Shown piece by piece: positions 62,762 to 64,000 of a stretch of 64,000 bases of DNA (positions within the stretch are counted from its first letter, which is position 1; each line of letters begins with the position of its first letter). The DNA comes from Myxococcales bacterium (GTDB lineage Bacteria > Myxococcota > Polyangia > Nannocystales > Nannocystaceae): the NCBI GenBank assembly GCA_016793465.1, contig JAEUJW010000013.1:1-64000 (forward strand), given 5' to 3'. The notes under the pieces were generated by a model that saw only the letters and a list, made by a program, of their open reading frames with translations, had not been told where the DNA came from and ran no database searches. Position numbers and translations under genes: made by a program.

Positions 62762-64000
62762 CAGAAGTACACTCCGATCCCGGTGCCGAGCTCGAGGGTG
62801 GCGGCGTTGCGGGGGATGACGCGGTCGCCGTGGGAGTCGGGGCTCAGCGGCGGCGGGGCCTGGTTGAAGAACCGCGGGCCGGCGAGCGGGGCGCTGATCC
62901 GCGGGACGAGGTTGAGCGACCAGCGGTCGAGGATGAAGAACCGCAGGTCGAGCTGGCCGTAGGGGATGGCGGCGAAGGCCGACTGGCCGCCGCGCGCGGG
63001 CGCGTCGGGGTCGACCGTGACGCCGCCGGCGCGGCCGAAGCTGCCCTGCAGGATGACGCCGGCGGCGGCGGCCAGCCACAGGCGCGGGCGCTCGAGGAAG
63101 CGGTAGCTGACGCGCACGCCGCCCTGCAGGGTGGTGCGCGCGCTGCCGCGGTCGTGCTTCAGGCTGAGGTCGGAGGCGCCGACGCTGAGGCGGCGGTAGA
63201 CCTGGCCCATCACCGCCATCGACCAGTCGGGCAGGAACGCCGCGGCCGGGTCGCCGGCCCGCATGCCGACGGTCGCGCTGCGGCCGACCTCGAGGGCGAG
63301 CTTGTGGCGGGTGCGCGGGTTCGGGGTGCGCTTGCCGGCGGCGACGGCGTGGGCGTCCATGATCTGGGCGGCGTACAGCATCTGGAAGGCGCCGCTCAGC
63401 AGGCCGAAGCCGGCGGCGCTGATCGCCTCGCTGCCGAAGGTGCTGCTGCCGAGGCCCTTGGTCGAGAGGTCGGTGCCGCGGTCGACCTGGGTGAGCAGCA
63501 CGGCGCCGATCCCGAGGGCCATGGTGCCGATCAGGTAGCCGGTGCCCTTGGCGCCCTCGCGGTTGACCATCTGGCCGAGGCCCGGGAGCATCGACGACAG
63601 GATCGGGGAGGCGATCATCTTCCAGCGCGGGCGCTCCGGGCGGAGCGTGCGCGCGTCGGCGTCGGCGCGTGCGAGCGGGCGCTCGTCGGACACGCCGCGC
63701 GAGCCCTCGGGGGTGAGCACGTAGCTCGCGCGCGCGTCGGTCGCGACCGAGAGCGTGACGCGGCTGCCGCGGGCGGCGTCGTCGAGCTTGTAGTCGCCGG
63801 GCGGGACGTCGAGGCGGACCTGGCTGCCGGGTTTGAGGTTGATGCTCGCGACCACGGCGTCGCCCGCGTCGCGCACGGTCACGAGGCCGCCGCCTGGACG
63901 GGTCGCGCGCAGCTCGAGCGTGCCGGTCGCCACGCCGTCGGCGGCGGCGCGGGGCTGCGGCGCGCTCGCGGGCGTGACGGCGGCGGTCGGCGAAGGCACC
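62761..64000 (-). CDS. Membrane/envelope protein of unknown function, 5' end beyond window
   Basis: At least 412 residues, open to the right edge; the true start may lie outside, since the only in-window start is a GTG at 63999 within a Pro/Ala stretch. The first visible part has a PEGA-like or carboxypeptidase-regulatory-like segment (GSQVRLDVPPGDYKLDD). A conserved MIASPILSSMLPGLGQMVNR stretch and two hydrophobic segments (YLIGTMALGIGAVLLTQ; FGLLSGAFQMLYAAQIMDA) follow. The rest is beta-rich (GVRVSYRFLERPRLWLAAAA; LNLVPRISAPLAG), suggesting outer-membrane strands. It is translationally coupled to the following lipoprotein gene (ATGA). No family recognised. Confidence 0.6.
   Translation of the reverse strand, partial: VPSPTAAVTPASAPQPRAAADGVATGTLELRATRPGGGLVTVRDAGDAVVASINLKPGSQVRLDVPPGDYKLDDAARGSRVTLSVATDARASYVLTPEGSRGVSDERPLARADADARTLRPERPRWKMIASPILSSMLPGLGQMVNREGAKGTGYLIGTMALGIGAVLLTQVDRGTDLSTKGLGSSTFGSEAISAAGFGLLSGAFQMLYAAQIMDAHAVAAGKRTPNPRTRHKLALEVGRSATVGMRAGDPAAAFLPDWSMAVMGQVYRRLSVGASDLSLKHDRGSARTTLQGGVRVSYRFLERPRLWLAAAAGVILQGSFGRAGGVTVDPDAPARGGQSAFAAIPYGQLDLRFFILDRWSLNLVPRISAPLAGPRFFNQAPPPLSPDSHGDRVIPRNAATLELGTGIGVYF

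Overview
This 64 kb window is high-GC DNA from a myxobacterium, most likely in the Nannocystis/Plesiocystis group. Points in favour: strongly GC-biased third codon positions, a eukaryote-like Ser/Thr kinase, several sigma-54 activators, many lipoproteins with Thr/Asp/Gly-rich linkers, MYXO-CTERM-like tails (Cys-Gly-Cys, hydrophobic stretch, Arg run), and EGF/LDLa-like modules on a lipoprotein. The taxon is an inference from these features. I saw no rRNA or tRNA gene, insertion sequence, phage or CRISPR array.

Layout. 1-2.7 kb (minus): rlmJ, trpB, trpA; trpA and most of trpB look unlike the rest in base use. 2.8-9 kb: a YihY/BrkB membrane protein, then a minus-strand set made of a GAF/sigma-54 activator, a soluble Band-7 protein with four 22-residue repeats, and a Ser/Thr kinase. 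9-13.4 kb: a Tat-exported hydrolase-like protein, an exported unknown, a Cu/Zn superoxide dismutase lipoprotein and a serine-hydrolase lipoprotein. 13.6-22.2 kb: miaB, a PpiC-type lipoprotein, purE-purK (purK carries an in-frame 27-bp minisatellite), a SnoaL-like protein, an NmrA-like protein, two tandem LPMO-like secreted proteins and a crotonase. 22.2-28.8 kb: a large acidic DUF4388/TPR protein, a GlmU-like nucleotidyltransferase without the acetyltransferase half, a stand-alone receiver, and a DUF4390-like/NtrY-like kinase pair. 29-35.4 kb: a VIT-vWA-TPR lipoprotein, DAHP synthase, yacG and ffh. 35.5-41.8 kb: a vWA protein and a two-gene lipoprotein operon (DUF4091 glycosidase-like plus parallel beta-helix). 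41.8-48.9 kb: tsaB/rseP, a PA14-like lipoprotein, an unknown exported protein, bioA and an EGF/LDLa lipoprotein. 49-55.1 kb: a compact five-gene signalling cluster. 55.1-64 kb: a thioesterase, a small lipoprotein, a MutH-like nuclease, a 580-bp non-coding island, argC-argB, an M20 peptidase, a CorC-like protein and two envelope genes.

How the parts may work together. Housekeeping functions (purine, arginine, tryptophan, biotin, aromatic amino acids, SRP, tRNA modification) are interleaved with envelope and signalling genes. The most unusual unit is 48974-55112. It encodes a periplasmic TPR sensor fused through one membrane helix to a divergent histidine-kinase module, a receiver/sigma-54 activator, a second stand-alone receiver and two small proteins. 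Both receivers share an insertion after the phospho-acceptor Asp and lack the usual Lys-Pro, so they look like a matched non-canonical pair.

A window-wide regulatory pattern is also visible. About twenty genes on both strands have a -10-like hexamer (often TACACT, TAGAGT or TATCRY) ending only 6-11 bases before the start codon, in several cases with a TTG-type -35 about 17 bp upstream. This predicts widespread leaderless or very short-leader transcripts.
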